A DNA stretch of 64,000 bases from Antribacter soli (GTDB lineage Bacteria > Actinomycetota > Actinomycetes > Actinomycetales > Cellulomonadaceae), in the NCBI RefSeq assembly GCF_021568775.1, contig NZ_JAKGSG010000034.1, positions 62,001 to 126,000 of the forward strand, given 5' to 3'. Positions within the stretch are counted from its first letter, which is position 1. The number at the start of each line of letters is the position of its first letter. This document shows positions 24,641 to 33,499 of this stretch, piece after piece. Made by a program: the position numbers and the translations under genes. The notes under the pieces are model-generated. The model saw nothing but the letters and a program-made list of their open reading frames with translations, had not been told where the DNA came from and made no database searches.

Positions 24641-25927
24641 GTGACAGCGACCGGAGACCGCACCGCCCGGGACGCCACCCGACAGGGCCTTGGCTCCCGG
24701 TTCTGGAGGGTCCTGGCGGCGCAGTCCCTGTCGAGCGTGGGCACCGGGCTGCACCTGGTCGCGTTGCCGCTGCTGGCCACGACCTACACGCACGACCCAC
24801 GGGTCATTGCCGCGCTGGCCACCGTCGCTGGCATTCCCGCCCTCGTGCTTGCCCTGCCTGTCGGGAACCTCGTCGACCGCACCCACCGCGGCCGTCTCAT
24901 GGCCTACAGCGACCTGGCCTGCGTCCTGATCGTGGGCGCCCTTACCTTGGCGGTCCTGGCCGACGTCGCCGAGCTCTGGCTGCTGTTCACCGTCGCAGCC
25001 CTGCTGGGCGTCGCCGAGCTCATCTTCAGCACAGGCCTCTACGCCCTGATCCCCACGATCGTGCCCCGCGAGCACCTCCTGCGGGCCAACAGCCACCTCG
25101 CCGTCGGGCGGGAGGTCGGCGCCGGTGGAATCGGCCCGGCCCTCGCTGGGCTCCTCTTCACTGCGGCACCGGCCCTGCCGTTCGCGATCAACGCCGCGTC
25201 GTTTGCCGCATCGGCTGCCGCAATCGGGTCCTTCGCCCTCAGGCGCGACACCCGCCCGAACGCACCCGTCCCGCACACGGAACGGCCTGCGACCGGCAAA
25301 GCACGATTTGCCGCCTACACGGCCGACCTCACGGCCGGGGCACGTTTCGCGGCCCGGCACCGCGCGATCCGCACCACTCTCCTGCTCTCCGCCGGGGCAG
25401 GACTGTTCGGCTGGATGCCCGAAGGCATCCTCGTCCTCTTCGCCAGGGACGAGCTCGGCGCCTCGGACGTCCAGTTCGGTCTCCTCATGGCCGTCACCGC
25501 CGCAGGATCGGTCCTCGGCGGGCTCCTCGCCCCCCTCATCGCCCCCCGGACGAGCCTGGCCAAGCTCATCGTCACGACCTACCTGATCTACGGCGCACTG
25601 CTCCTTCCCGTCGCCCTCACAGACTCGATCTGGCTGGTCATGGCCATGTTCTTCGCCCAAGGGCTGCCGCTCATCGCCAGCAGCGCCGCGGTCCAATCCG
25701 CCCAACAGAGCCTCGTTCCCGCCCACCTCCTGGGGCGCACGGCCGTGCTGCGCCGCCTGATCAACGCCCTGACCATGCCAGCCGGCCTCACCGCCGGCGG
25801 CTTCCTCGGCACCTGGCTCAGCCTCGACGCGGTCTGGCTCATCGCAGGGGCCGGCTTCCTCACCATCGTCGCGCTCAGCGGACCCGGCCTGCGCAACCTC
25901 GCACCGGACGCCGCAATGCAGCACTGA
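24641..25927 (+). CDS. MFS efflux transporter (MFS_3 / macrolide-efflux-like)
   Basis: A 428-residue major-facilitator protein with 12 predicted membrane helices. The N-terminal helix reads RFWRVLAAQSLSSVGTGLHL, and the loop between helices 2 and 3 carries GNLVDRTHRGRLM, the MFS signature. The central loop has REHLLRANSHLAVGREVG, typical of the MFS_3 (MefA/enterobactin exporter) group, so drug or siderophore export is probable. A GTG start at 24641. It lies 20 bases after the recombinase remnant and just before attachment copy B, so it is a likely cargo gene. Confidence 0.87.
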   Translation: MTATGDRTARDATRQGLGSRFWRVLAAQSLSSVGTGLHLVALPLLATTYTHDPRVIAALATVAGIPALVLALPVGNLVDRTHRGRLMAYSDLACVLIVGALTLAVLADVAELWLLFTVAALLGVAELIFSTGLYALIPTIVPREHLLRANSHLAVGREVGAGGIGPALAGLLFTAAPALPFAINAASFAASAAAIGSFALRRDTRPNAPVPHTERPATGKARFAAYTADLTAGARFAARHRAIRTTLLLSAGAGLFGWMPEGILVLFARDELGASDVQFGLLMAVTAAGSVLGGLLAPLIAPRTSLAKLIVTTYLIYGALLLPVALTDSIWLVMAMFFAQGLPLIASSAAVQSAQQSLVPAHLLGRTAVLRRLINALTMPAGLTAGGFLGTWLSLDAVWLIAGAGFLTIVALSGPGLRNLAPDAAMQH

Positions 25928-25981
25928 CGAGGCTGCCATCCAGGGCATTCGCTACCTCCGAATACGAGGCGCCACCAATCA

Positions 25982-26041
25982 GAAACGGCGGCAGACGCTG
26001 CACAACGCCGCAAAGCGAAAGCGCAGGTCAGCCGCCGTTTC
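25982..26041. repeat. Spaced 11-base inverted repeat
   Basis: GAAACGGCGGC (25982-25992) and GCCGCCGTTTC (26031-26041) are exact reverse complements separated by 38 bases. It lies in the gap after the MFS gene and directly before another hairpin and attachment copy B. Could be a terminator-like fold or part of an element end. Confidence 0.5.
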
Positions 26042-26050
26042 CGGTGCTGG

Positions 26051-26067
26051 CGAGACCCCAGGTCTCG
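26051..26067. repeat. Short perfect hairpin abutting attachment copy B
   Basis: CGAGACC (26051-26057) and GGTCTCG (26061-26067) pair perfectly around a 3-base loop. It ends exactly where the attachment-like sequence begins, so it may be a terminator for the MFS gene or a recombination-site arm. Confidence 0.45.
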
Positions 26068-26159
26068 GAAGTTGATCATCTGATTCTGGGGGCTCGGGAT
26101 CGTTGGAATCCTGCGGTTCTTCGTCCGGTGGGCGGGGGCTCGTGCCCCCTGCGTGCCAC
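26068..26159 (+). repeat. Attachment-like element, copy B
   Basis: Begins GAAGTTGATCATCTGATTCT, contains the exact shared core GGATCGTTGGAATCCTGCGGT and ends with a hairpin (GGGGGC-TCGT-GCCCCC) followed by TGCGTGCCAC. Compared with copy A, both hairpin arms have changed together (GGAGGC/GCCTCC to GGGGGC/GCCCCC), so the fold is conserved rather than only the letters. No gene lies between 25928 and 26263. Confidence 0.6.
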
Positions 26160-26263
26160 ACCGGACGACGGCGCGCGCCGGCACCATCGGTACTGGCTGG
26201 CGCCGCGCGGCCCAGCCTAGGCCCGGGTGCTGGGCGGGCGCCTCGGCCACATGCGCACGAGGG

Positions 26264-27202
26264 TCAGAGCCCTCGTCCGCCGATGCCGCCGTCGGGTGCG
26301 ATCTCGTCGATGCGGGCGAGGTCGGCGGGAGTGAGCTCGAGGTCGGCGGCGGCGATGTTCTGCGCGACGCGCTCGGGGTTGCGTGATCCCGGGATCGGGA
26401 CGATGTAGTCCTTCTTCGCGAGCAGCCACGCCAGGGCGAGCTGCGACAGGGTCGCGCCCTTGCTCTCGGCGAGGTCGGTGAGCTGGCTGACGATGGAGAG
26501 GTTCTGGTCGAAGTTCTCCGGGTTCCACCAGGGGATGCGCTGGCGGAAGTCGTTGGCGTCGTAATTCTCGCGGGGCGCGACGGCGCCGCTGAGGAAGCCG
26601 CGGGCGAGCGGGGAGTAGGCGACGAACCCGATGCCGAGCTCCTCCAGCACGGGAAGGAGCGGCTCGGCGTTGTGGGTGAAGATCGAGTACTCGTCCTGCA
26701 GGACCGAGATCGGGTGCACCGCGTGGGCGCGGCGGATGGAGTCGGCGTCGGTGTTGGACAGGCCGAGGTACCTGACCTTTCCGGCGTCGACGAACTCCTT
26801 CATCACGCCCACGACGTCCTCGATCGGCACGTTGGGGTCGTCCCCGTGCTGGTAGAGCACGTCGATCGTGTCGATGCCGAGGTTGCGCAGGCTGTTGTCG
26901 ACCACCTCGCGGACGTGCTCGGGCCGAGAGTCCCGGCCGAAGGTCTTGGTGAGGCCGAACTTGGTCGCGATGGTCACCTCGTCGCGGATCGGTGCCAGGG
27001 CGTGGCCGAGCAGCTTCTCGCCCTCTCCCCAGCCGTACATCTCCGCGGTGTCGAAGTGGGTCACGCCGAGCTCGTGGGCACGGCGGATCGCGGTGATCGA
27101 CGCGGTGTCGTCCGAGGGGCCGTAGCCGACGGCGGTGCCCATCGCGCCGTAGCCGATCTCGGACACGGTCAGGCCTTGCCGGCCCAGGGTGCGCTGTTGC
27201 AT
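26264..27202 (-). CDS. Aldo/keto reductase
   Basis: A 312-residue (β/α)8 NADPH-dependent oxidoreductase. The catalytic tetrad is in place: Asp51 and Tyr56 (DTAEMYGWGEGE), Lys81 (IATKFG) and His119 (LYQHGDD). The C-terminal nucleotide-binding loop IPGSRNPERVAQN is also present. Such enzymes reduce aldehydes, ketones or quinones in the cytoplasm. The ATG at 27202 lies where homology starts, with GGAG six bases before it. It is divergent from a TetR regulator with paired operators between them, so it is almost certainly that regulator's target. Confidence 0.93.
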   Translation of the reverse strand: MQQRTLGRQGLTVSEIGYGAMGTAVGYGPSDDTASITAIRRAHELGVTHFDTAEMYGWGEGEKLLGHALAPIRDEVTIATKFGLTKTFGRDSRPEHVREVVDNSLRNLGIDTIDVLYQHGDDPNVPIEDVVGVMKEFVDAGKVRYLGLSNTDADSIRRAHAVHPISVLQDEYSIFTHNAEPLLPVLEELGIGFVAYSPLARGFLSGAVAPRENYDANDFRQRIPWWNPENFDQNLSIVSQLTDLAESKGATLSQLALAWLLAKKDYIVPIPGSRNPERVAQNIAAADLELTPADLARIDEIAPDGGIGGRGL

Positions 27203-27222
27203 GAGGAGCTCCAGGTTCTCGT

Positions 27223-27285
27223 ACCAAACGGTTCGGTTCGAAAGTACGCCCCGTCGTCCGCCCGTGTCAAACCAAACGGTTCGGT
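27223..27285. promoter_or_regulatory. Paired TetR operators between AKR and regulator
   Basis: The 15-base sequence ACCAAACGGTTCGGT occurs twice, at 27223-27237 and 27271-27285, 48 bases apart. Each is an imperfect palindrome of the form ACCnAACnGTTnGGT. One copy lies near each divergent gene start, fitting repression of both genes by the adjacent TetR protein. Confidence 0.75.
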
Positions 27286-27302
27286 CGGGTACCCTCAGAG
27301 GC

Positions 27303-27923
27303 ATGCCTCCTCGCAACCCCGACGCCACCAGCGATCGCATCATCACCGCGGCCACCGCCGAGTTCGCCCGCCACGGCATCGCCGGAGCACGGGTCGAGCG
27401 GATCGCCAAGGCGGCGCGAACCAGCAAGGAACGCGTCTACGCGTACTTCTCCAGCAAGGAGGCGCTCTACCGGTTCGTCGCCGCCCGGGAGCTCGCGGCG
27501 ATGGCCGACGCCGTCCACCTGGATCCGACCGACCTTCCGGGCTACGCCGGCCGCGTGCACGACCACGCCACCCAGCACCCCGAACGCCACCGGCTGATGA
27601 CGTGGGGTCAGCTGGAGCTCCCGGCCGGGGAGACTCCCCCCGACGACCCGTTCCAGGAGTCCCTGCGCCGCAAGATCGACCAGCTACGCACAGCGCAGGA
27701 CGCCGGCCACCTCGATCCCGCCTGGGAGCCCGAGGACATCCTCGTGTTCGTCAGTCAGCTGGCCACCTCGTGGGCCAGCCAGACCCAACTCACCCCCACC
27801 GGCGAAGAGCGCGACGCGTTCCTGGCAGCCCGCCGGGCGGCCATCGTCGCCGCCGTCGAGCGCCTGTTCCCCGCCACCACCAGCGATACCGCCCTTGCAC
27901 CCGCGGATACTCAAGGCGCGTGA
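27303..27923 (+). CDS. TetR-family transcriptional regulator
   Basis: A 206-residue TetR protein. The N-terminal helix-turn-helix is plain: IITAATAEFARHGIAGARVE, then RIAKAARTSKERVYAYFSSKEALY (about residues 12-60). The rest is a helical ligand domain with WGQLELPAGETPP and a C-terminal TetR_C-like segment. The ATG at 27303 follows the second operator directly, so the transcript probably has a very short leader. It likely represses itself and the aldo/keto reductase until an electrophilic or carbonyl ligand binds (inference). Confidence 0.92.
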   Translation: MPPRNPDATSDRIITAATAEFARHGIAGARVERIAKAARTSKERVYAYFSSKEALYRFVAARELAAMADAVHLDPTDLPGYAGRVHDHATQHPERHRLMTWGQLELPAGETPPDDPFQESLRRKIDQLRTAQDAGHLDPAWEPEDILVFVSQLATSWASQTQLTPTGEERDAFLAARRAAIVAAVERLFPATTSDTALAPADTQGA

Positions 27924-28004
27924 CTGGCACCACGTCGTTCGGCTCCACGCTGCCAGGAAGTCCTGCTTGGGGAGCCCCTCGCTGTCGCGCGTGCCGCGTT
28001 GCCG

Positions 28005-28973
28005 CTACTTCTGTGGGACCCAGTTGAGGCTCGAGGAGAAGAAGGTCTCGAGCTGGTCGAACGGGATCAGGTCGGTGCGGTCGTAGAGGTCGATGTGGCG
28101 TGCCCCGGGGACGACCACCAGGTCCTTCGGTCCCGTCGCCTGCTCGTAGACGGTGTCGCTGAAGTAGCGCGAGTGCGCGTGCTCACCGGTGACGATCAGG
28201 ATCGGCCTCGGGGCGATGTCCGCGAGGTGGCGCAGCTCCCCGAAGTTGATGTGCGCCATGCCGCTGGTCACGGTGAAGCCGCCGATGGAACGGGGGTGGC
28301 GGCCCCGGTCGGCGACGTAGTACTCGAAGAACTCGCTGGTGATCGGGTCGAGGCCGGCGTGGATCTCCGCCGGGAAGGTCGGGGACAGCGCGGGCTCGCC
28401 CGCGTCGACGTCCGCCCAGCGCTGCGCCGCGATATCGAGGAGCGTCTTGTGCCGCTCGTCGTCGGTCGCGCTGTCCAGCCAGCCGTACCTGTTGACCCGG
28501 CTGATGTCGTACATGGCCGCCGTCGCGACGGCCTTGATGCGCGTGTCGACCTGAGCGGCGCTCAGGGCGAACCCACCGCTGCCGCAGATGCCGATGGCAC
28601 CGATCTTCTCGCGGTCGACGTAGGGGAGGGTGCCGAGGAAGTCGACACCGGCGCTGAAGTCCTCGGCGAAGAGCTCCGGGGAGGTGATGTGCCGCGGTTC
28701 TCCGCTGCTCTCGCCGTTGTACGACGGGTCGAACCCGAGGGCGACGAACCCTCGCCGGGCCATCTCCTGGGCGTATACGCCCGGGCCCTGTTCCTTCACC
28801 CCGCCGTGGGGCGGTCCGATGACGACCGCCTGGTGCTCGACCGACTCGTCGAGCCCCTTCTTGGCGTACAGGTCCGCGGCGATCTCGATGCCGTAGCGGT
28901 TCTTGTAGCGGACCGGAGTCCGCGTCACCTCGTCCGAGAGGACAAAGGTGTAGCCGTCTTCCTGCAAGGGCAT
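28005..28973 (-). CDS. Alpha/beta hydrolase (YcjY/dienelactone-hydrolase-like)
   Basis: A 322-residue α/β-hydrolase. The nucleophile elbow is IGAIGICGSGGFALSAA (about residues 135-151), a GICxSGG-type motif seen in YcjY-like and related esterases, in which Cys or the following Ser may attack. A late acid and His appear in VTGEHAHSRYFS and PGARHIDLYD. The ATG at 28973 follows AGGAAGGA; a GTG- or ATG-extended form would add 12 polar residues. It is followed downstream by nothing on its strand and preceded by the MmyB-like regulator at 29006-29881, 32 bases away, so the two probably form an operon. Confidence 0.85.
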   Translation of the reverse strand: MPLQEDGYTFVLSDEVTRTPVRYKNRYGIEIAADLYAKKGLDESVEHQAVVIGPPHGGVKEQGPGVYAQEMARRGFVALGFDPSYNGESSGEPRHITSPELFAEDFSAGVDFLGTLPYVDREKIGAIGICGSGGFALSAAQVDTRIKAVATAAMYDISRVNRYGWLDSATDDERHKTLLDIAAQRWADVDAGEPALSPTFPAEIHAGLDPITSEFFEYYVADRGRHPRSIGGFTVTSGMAHINFGELRHLADIAPRPILIVTGEHAHSRYFSDTVYEQATGPKDLVVVPGARHIDLYDRTDLIPFDQLETFFSSSLNWVPQK

Positions 28974-29005
28974 GGGTCTTCCTTCCTGCGGACCTCGCTC
29001 CGAGG

Positions 29006-29881
29006 TCACGATGACATGTCGGGGACGTTCGTCTCGGCGGCCCAGGAGGCCAGGAGCTTGAGCCGCTCGGCCGAGGGGGAACCCGGTTCGGCGGTGTAGA
29101 TCAAGAGCACGTGACCGGGCTCGGCGGTGAGGGCGAGCTCCTCGTAGGTCAGCACCACCTCACCGACGATCGGGTGGTGGAACCGCTTGGTGCCGGTGCC
29201 GTGGGTGCGCACGTTGTGCGCGCCCCACAGCGTGCGGAAGGTCTCGCTGCGAGTGGACAGCTCGCCGACCAGGTCCTGGAGTTCCTTGTTGTGCGGATCG
29301 CGGCCGGCTTCGGCGCGCATGACCGCCACGCACATCTGGGCGAGAAGATCCCAGTCGGGATAGAAGTCGCGCGCGGCGGGGTCCAGGAACTGGAACCGCG
29401 CAAGGTTGGGGGTGCGGCCGCCGTCGCCGATCACCGGCGAGTAGAACGCGCGGCCGAGCGCGTTGACCGCCACGAGATTCTGCTGCGCGTCCCGGACGAA
29501 CGCGACTCCTTCGGTGATGGCCGCCAGCGCCCATTCCAGGCTCGGCCTGGGAACGAACGGCTTGCCGGCACGACGGCGGGAACGGCCCGACGTCGGGATG
29601 CCGTCGGCCGCCCGTGCGAGATCGAACAGGTGAGCACGCTCGGTCTCGTCCAGCTGCAGCGCCTTCGCGACCGCCTCGAGCACCGACCCGGACGCCCCGG
29701 CGATCGCGCCGCGCTCCAGCTTCGCGTAGTACTCCACGCTCACACCGGCAAGCACAGCAACCTCACCCCGACGGAGCCCCGGCACACGGCGGTTCGGCCC
29801 CGGCGGTAGGCCCGCGGCCTCGGGGGTGAGCTTCGCGCGGCGCGACATCAAGAACTCACGCACCTCGGCCCGGTTGTCCAC
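29006..29881 (-). CDS. MmyB-like helix-turn-helix regulator
   Basis: A 291-residue regulator with an N-terminal XRE helix-turn-helix (RRVPGLRRGEVAVLAGVSVE then YYAKLERG, about residues 31-58) and the C-terminal MmyB-type ligand-binding domain (DWDLLAQMCVAVMRAEAGRD; FHHPIVGEVVLTYEELAL). Actinobacterial members commonly control adjacent oxidoreductase, hydrolase or efflux genes and bind fatty-acid-like ligands. It uses a GTG start. It is divergent from the MFS pump at 29965, with a perfect inverted repeat between them, and runs into the hydrolase downstream. Confidence 0.92.
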   Translation of the reverse strand: MDNRAEVREFLMSRRAKLTPEAAGLPPGPNRRVPGLRRGEVAVLAGVSVEYYAKLERGAIAGASGSVLEAVAKALQLDETERAHLFDLARAADGIPTSGRSRRRAGKPFVPRPSLEWALAAITEGVAFVRDAQQNLVAVNALGRAFYSPVIGDGGRTPNLARFQFLDPAARDFYPDWDLLAQMCVAVMRAEAGRDPHNKELQDLVGELSTRSETFRTLWGAHNVRTHGTGTKRFHHPIVGEVVLTYEELALTAEPGHVLLIYTAEPGSPSAERLKLLASWAAETNVPDMSS

Positions 29882-29914
29882 ACCGCCAGGCTAGGCCGCG
29901 CCCTCACGGCGAAC

Positions 29915-29948
29915 GAGTCCCTGTCAGTACACCTATCGACAGGGACTC
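29915..29948. promoter_or_regulatory. Perfect operator-like inverted repeat
   Basis: GAGTCCCTGTC (29915-29925) and GACAGGGACTC (29938-29948) are exact reverse complements 12 bases apart, in the 83-base gap between the MmyB-like regulator and the divergent MFS gene. Most likely the regulator's binding site, controlling both directions. Confidence 0.7.
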
Positions 29949-29964
29949 CCCCGAGCCCGCGCGA

Positions 29965-31287
29965 GTGGCGACGCTGATGAGCATGCCCGACACGCTGGCC
30001 TCCGCGCGACCCCGGTTCAGCCGGTTCCTGCCCACGCTGCTGCTGCTCCTGACGGTGTTCGGGCCGATCTCGATGGACCTGTACCTCCCGGCGCTCCCCG
30101 CACTGACCGCCGAGCTCGGCGCGGCCACGTCGGTGGCGCAGCTGACCGTGACCACGTGCCTGATCGGCCTCGCCGCCGGGCAGCTCGTCGCCGGGCCGTT
30201 GTCGGACCGGTTCGGGCGGCGCGGGATCCTGCTGATCGGCGTCGTCGCGTACGTCGTGACCTCGGGCCTGTGCGCGGTCAGCCCCTCCGTCGAGCTGCTG
30301 ATCCTCGCCCGGCTCGTGCAGGGCCTGGCCGGCGGCGTGGGGATCGTGATCGCCCAGGCCGCCGGACGAGATGTGTACTCCGGCGGGGCCCTGATCCGCT
30401 TCTACGGGCGTCTGACGGTGATCGGCGGGCTCGCCGCGATCGTCGGCCCGCTGCTGGGCGGCCAGCTGAGCACCGTCACCGACTGGCGCGGCCTGTTCGC
30501 CTTCCTCGCCGTCGTCGGCGCCGCCCTGCTCGTCGCCGCCCTGATCGCCTTCCCCGAGACGCTGCCCGCCGGGCACCGGACCACCGGCGGCTTCGCGCAG
30601 ACCGGACGAGACTTCCGGGTCCTGATCTCGGACCGCGACTTCCTGGGTGCGGTGCTCAGCCAGGGGTTCCTGTACGCAGCCCTGTTCGCCTACCTGTCCG
30701 GGGCCACGTTCGTGCTCCAGGGCATCTACGGGCTGACCCCGCAGGGCTACGCCCTCGCGTTCGGCCTGAACTCCGCCGGGTTCATGGTCTTCGGATACCT
30801 CGCCGGGCGTGCGTCCGAACGCTGGAGCGTGCCCGGCACCCTCGCCGTCGGCATCGTCGTGGCCGGCCTCGGCGCCCTCGGGCTGCTCGCCGCCGGCGTG
30901 ATCGCCCTGCCGTTGTGGGTCGTGATCGTGTCGCTGCTGGCGCTGGCCAGCGGCGTGGCCATCACCTCCCCGCCGGCGACGACGCTCGCACTGGCCGACT
31001 ACCCGCAGCTCGCCGGGACCGCCTCGTCGCTGCTGGGCATGGTCCGGTTCGGGTTCGGCGGCGTCACCGCACCGCTGGTCGGCGTCGCGGGCGCCGCGAC
31101 GATCCTCCCTCTGGGAGTCGTCAGCGTCGTCGCGGTCGTGCTCGCCGGCGCCGCATACCTCGCACTCGCCACCCGGCCGCGGCCGGTCGAGGCCGCACCG
31201 GCCGCCGTCGCCGACCTCGGCAAGCCGCCTCCGGGAACGCCCGAGAAGGAGTTGGAGCAGTCCCTCGCCTCGAAAGGTCAAGCATGA
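29965..31287 (+). CDS. Bcr/CflA-family multidrug MFS transporter
   Basis: A 440-residue 12-helix transporter of the drug:proton antiporter Bcr/CflA group. Helix 1 carries FGPISMDLYLPALPALTAEL, the hallmark of this family. The loop after helix 2 has GPLSDRFGRRGILL and helix 4 is LARLVQGLAGGVGIVIAQAA. The start may be the GTG at 29965 or an ATG at 29977 or 29983; I kept the longest. The stop overlaps the next gene's ATG. Probably repressed by the divergent MmyB-like regulator through the inverted repeat at 29915. Confidence 0.92.
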   Translation: MATLMSMPDTLASARPRFSRFLPTLLLLLTVFGPISMDLYLPALPALTAELGAATSVAQLTVTTCLIGLAAGQLVAGPLSDRFGRRGILLIGVVAYVVTSGLCAVSPSVELLILARLVQGLAGGVGIVIAQAAGRDVYSGGALIRFYGRLTVIGGLAAIVGPLLGGQLSTVTDWRGLFAFLAVVGAALLVAALIAFPETLPAGHRTTGGFAQTGRDFRVLISDRDFLGAVLSQGFLYAALFAYLSGATFVLQGIYGLTPQGYALAFGLNSAGFMVFGYLAGRASERWSVPGTLAVGIVVAGLGALGLLAAGVIALPLWVVIVSLLALASGVAITSPPATTLALADYPQLAGTASSLLGMVRFGFGGVTAPLVGVAGAATILPLGVVSVVAVVLAGAAYLALATRPRPVEAAPAAVADLGKPPPGTPEKELEQSLASKGQA

Positions 31288-31844
31288 AGCCCTCGAGAGT
31301 CTCGCTCGCAGCGTCCGTCACGCTCCTCGCCGTGCTGGCCGGATGCGCGGCCACCGAGCCGGCACCGACGTCTGGCACAGCTTCGGGTTCGCCCGCCCCG
31401 CCGTCGTCGGCTGCACCCACCCCGTCGCCGACGTCGTCCGCGGCGGAGTCGCCGGCCGAGCCTTCCGACCCCACCCAGGAGGTGATCGGCACCGTGGTGC
31501 GGTTCACCTCCGACGACAATCAGGTGGACGTCACGATCGATCAGGACACCCCGGCCGTGCGGGACTTCCTGTCGATGCTGCCGCTCGCTCTGGCCGTCGA
31601 GGAGTTCAACGGGCGGGAGAAGATCGCCTACCTCCCGCGGGAGCTCGACCACCAGGGCACACCGGGCTCGGATCCGGAAGACGGAGACCTCATCTACTAC
31701 ACGCCCTGGGGCAACCTGGGCTTCTACTACAACACCGCCGGCATCGGATACTCCGACGCGACCCTCCATCTCGGCACGTACGACGCCGCCCTCGACCAGC
31801 TCGACCTGCTCGAAGGTCCCGTCACTGTCGAGGTCGTGCCATGA
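31284..31844 (+). CDS. Cyclophilin-like-fold lipoprotein
   Basis: A 186-residue lipoprotein. The signal peptide ends in a lipobox (LLAVLAGCAAT, Cys about residue 21), then a 45-residue Ser/Pro/Ala linker leads to a domain of the small cyclophilin-like type (TVDNT-like strand DVTIDQDTPAVRDFLSMLPL; VEEFNGREKIAYLP; DLIYYTPWGNLGFYYN). Such proteins lack proline isomerase residues and their role is unknown. Its ATG overlaps the stop of the MFS pump, so it is co-translated with it. It should be anchored on the outer face of the membrane. Confidence 0.82.
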   Translation: MKPSRVSLAASVTLLAVLAGCAATEPAPTSGTASGSPAPPSSAAPTPSPTSSAAESPAEPSDPTQEVIGTVVRFTSDDNQVDVTIDQDTPAVRDFLSMLPLALAVEEFNGREKIAYLPRELDHQGTPGSDPEDGDLIYYTPWGNLGFYYNTAGIGYSDATLHLGTYDAALDQLDLLEGPVTVEVVP

Positions 31845-31881
31845 CGCGCCGCCGCCCGTGACCCACGGGCCGATGCGACGG

Positions 31882-33468
31882 TCACTCCCCCACCACGCCC
31901 GGGGACAGGCGGAGCTCCTCGTTGTCGAGGTCTGCCTGGAGGCGGCGCAGCACGGTGTCGTCGATCAGGCGCTCGTCGCGCAGGCGGACGACGGTGGCGC
32001 GCTTGTGGCCGATGAGGGCCAGGCGCAGGGCGACGTAGTCCTGGTACTGGAGCAGTACCGGGTCGTCGGCGGTGCCCGCGGTCCGTGCCCGGGCGGTCGC
32101 CAGGTGAGCTTCGTACTCCTGGCGCAGCCATTCGACGACCTTCGGTTCGGCGCCCAGGTCGGTGGCGAGCTGGGGCATGGCCTGGAGCGCTGCTTCGACG
32201 GCGGTGGTCTCGGCGAGGTTGTGCTCGTCGTCGACCGCAGTGTCCGGGGGCAGCCTCGCCCAGCGCACCGCTGCCGGCAGCAGGAGCCCCTGCGTCACCA
32301 GCGTCACGAGGATGACGCCGGAGGTGACGAAGACGATGAGGTCGCGGTCGGGGAACGGTTCGCCGGAGTCGAGCGCCTGCGGCACCGAGAGGGCGACCGC
32401 GAGGGAGACGGCGCCCCGGAACCCAGCCAGCCCACTGACCACACGTGCCCGGTGACTGATCCGGAGCAGGCGCTGCTCGGGACGGCGGTCGAGCAGGCGG
32501 ACGACGTAGGTGGAGAGGAACAGGAAGGCGAAGCGCACGGCGACGAGCACCCCGCAGACGATGCCCACGGCGATCAGGGCTTCCTGGAGCTCGGGGCGGC
32601 TGAGGGTGCGGACGGCGTGCTGCAGCTCCACCCCCACCAGCACGAACAGGGTCCCGTTGATGAGGAAGGTGGCGAGTGGCCAGAACGCCATCGCCTGCGT
32701 GCGGTGTCCGGCGGGGATGATGCGAGGGGCGACCTGGCTCATGATCAGGCCGCTGACGACCACCGCGAGGACGCCGGAGGCTTCGACCAGCTCGGCGAGC
32801 AGGAATGCGGTGAAGGGCGCCAGGATCATGACGAGGTTGCCCAGCAGCGGGTCGGTCAGGCGCCGGCGGAGGTTCATGTTGACCCACGCGACCGCCACCC
32901 CGACCAGCGCTCCGCCGCCGTAGGCGAGCAGGAACAGCCCCCCGACGTGCGGGACGCTCAGGTGTTCCTCGCCGACAGTGATGCCGACGGCGAGACCGAA
33001 GATGACCAGCGCGGTGCCGTCGTTGATCAGGCTCTCCGCGCGCAGGACGGTGACCTGGCGGCGGGGCAGGGCGCGGGCCAGGACGGCGACTGCCGTCGCG
33101 TCCGTGGGTGCCACCGCCGCGCCGAGCACCCAGGCCGGCCCCCACGGCAGCCCGAGGGCGTGCCCGGCCGCCGCGACGGCCCAGGCCGTGAGGATGACGA
33201 GCACGGTGCTCAGCAGCACGATGCCGCGCAGGTTGGTGCGGATCTCCCGCAGGGAGGTCGTCAGGCTCTCCCAGTACAGGAGCACGGGCAGGAAGAGGAG
33301 CAGCACGACTTCCGGCGGCAGCTCCGTCTCGCGCACCGCCGGGACGAGCCCGAGGATGGCGCCGGTGACGAGCAGCACGATGGGAGGGGCGATGCCGAGG
33401 CGCTGCCCTACGGCGTTGCCCACCAGCACCGCCGCGCCCAGGAGCACGACGAGTTCCAGACCGAGCAC
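31882..33468 (-). CDS. Na+/H+ antiporter (CPA1 family)
   Basis: A 528-residue cation:proton antiporter. About 12 membrane helices are visible, with the CPA1 core motifs GAAVAPTDATAVAVLARALP (discontinuous-helix region) and RAESLINDGTALVIFGLAV, which contains the ND pair of the ion site. GFRGAVSLAVALSVP follows further on. The C-terminal 110 residues are a charged cytoplasmic tail. It uses a GTG start at 33468 and lies 31 bases after the end of the upstream alcohol dehydrogenase on the same strand. It would exchange Na+ for H+ across the cytoplasmic membrane. Confidence 0.93.
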   Translation of the reverse strand: MLGLELVVLLGAAVLVGNAVGQRLGIAPPIVLLVTGAILGLVPAVRETELPPEVVLLLFLPVLLYWESLTTSLREIRTNLRGIVLLSTVLVILTAWAVAAAGHALGLPWGPAWVLGAAVAPTDATAVAVLARALPRRQVTVLRAESLINDGTALVIFGLAVGITVGEEHLSVPHVGGLFLLAYGGGALVGVAVAWVNMNLRRRLTDPLLGNLVMILAPFTAFLLAELVEASGVLAVVVSGLIMSQVAPRIIPAGHRTQAMAFWPLATFLINGTLFVLVGVELQHAVRTLSRPELQEALIAVGIVCGVLVAVRFAFLFLSTYVVRLLDRRPEQRLLRISHRARVVSGLAGFRGAVSLAVALSVPQALDSGEPFPDRDLIVFVTSGVILVTLVTQGLLLPAAVRWARLPPDTAVDDEHNLAETTAVEAALQAMPQLATDLGAEPKVVEWLRQEYEAHLATARARTAGTADDPVLLQYQDYVALRLALIGHKRATVVRLRDERLIDDTVLRRLQADLDNEELRLSPGVVGE

Positions 33469-33499
33469 GGTGGACTCTCCCGGAGAGAAGTGGAATGGG

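Noticed and set aside
26068-26159. A tRNA or tmRNA 3' end as the attachment site
   Set aside because: No cloverleaf or T-arm GGTTCGAATCC pattern can be formed around the GGAATCCTGCGG core on either strand.
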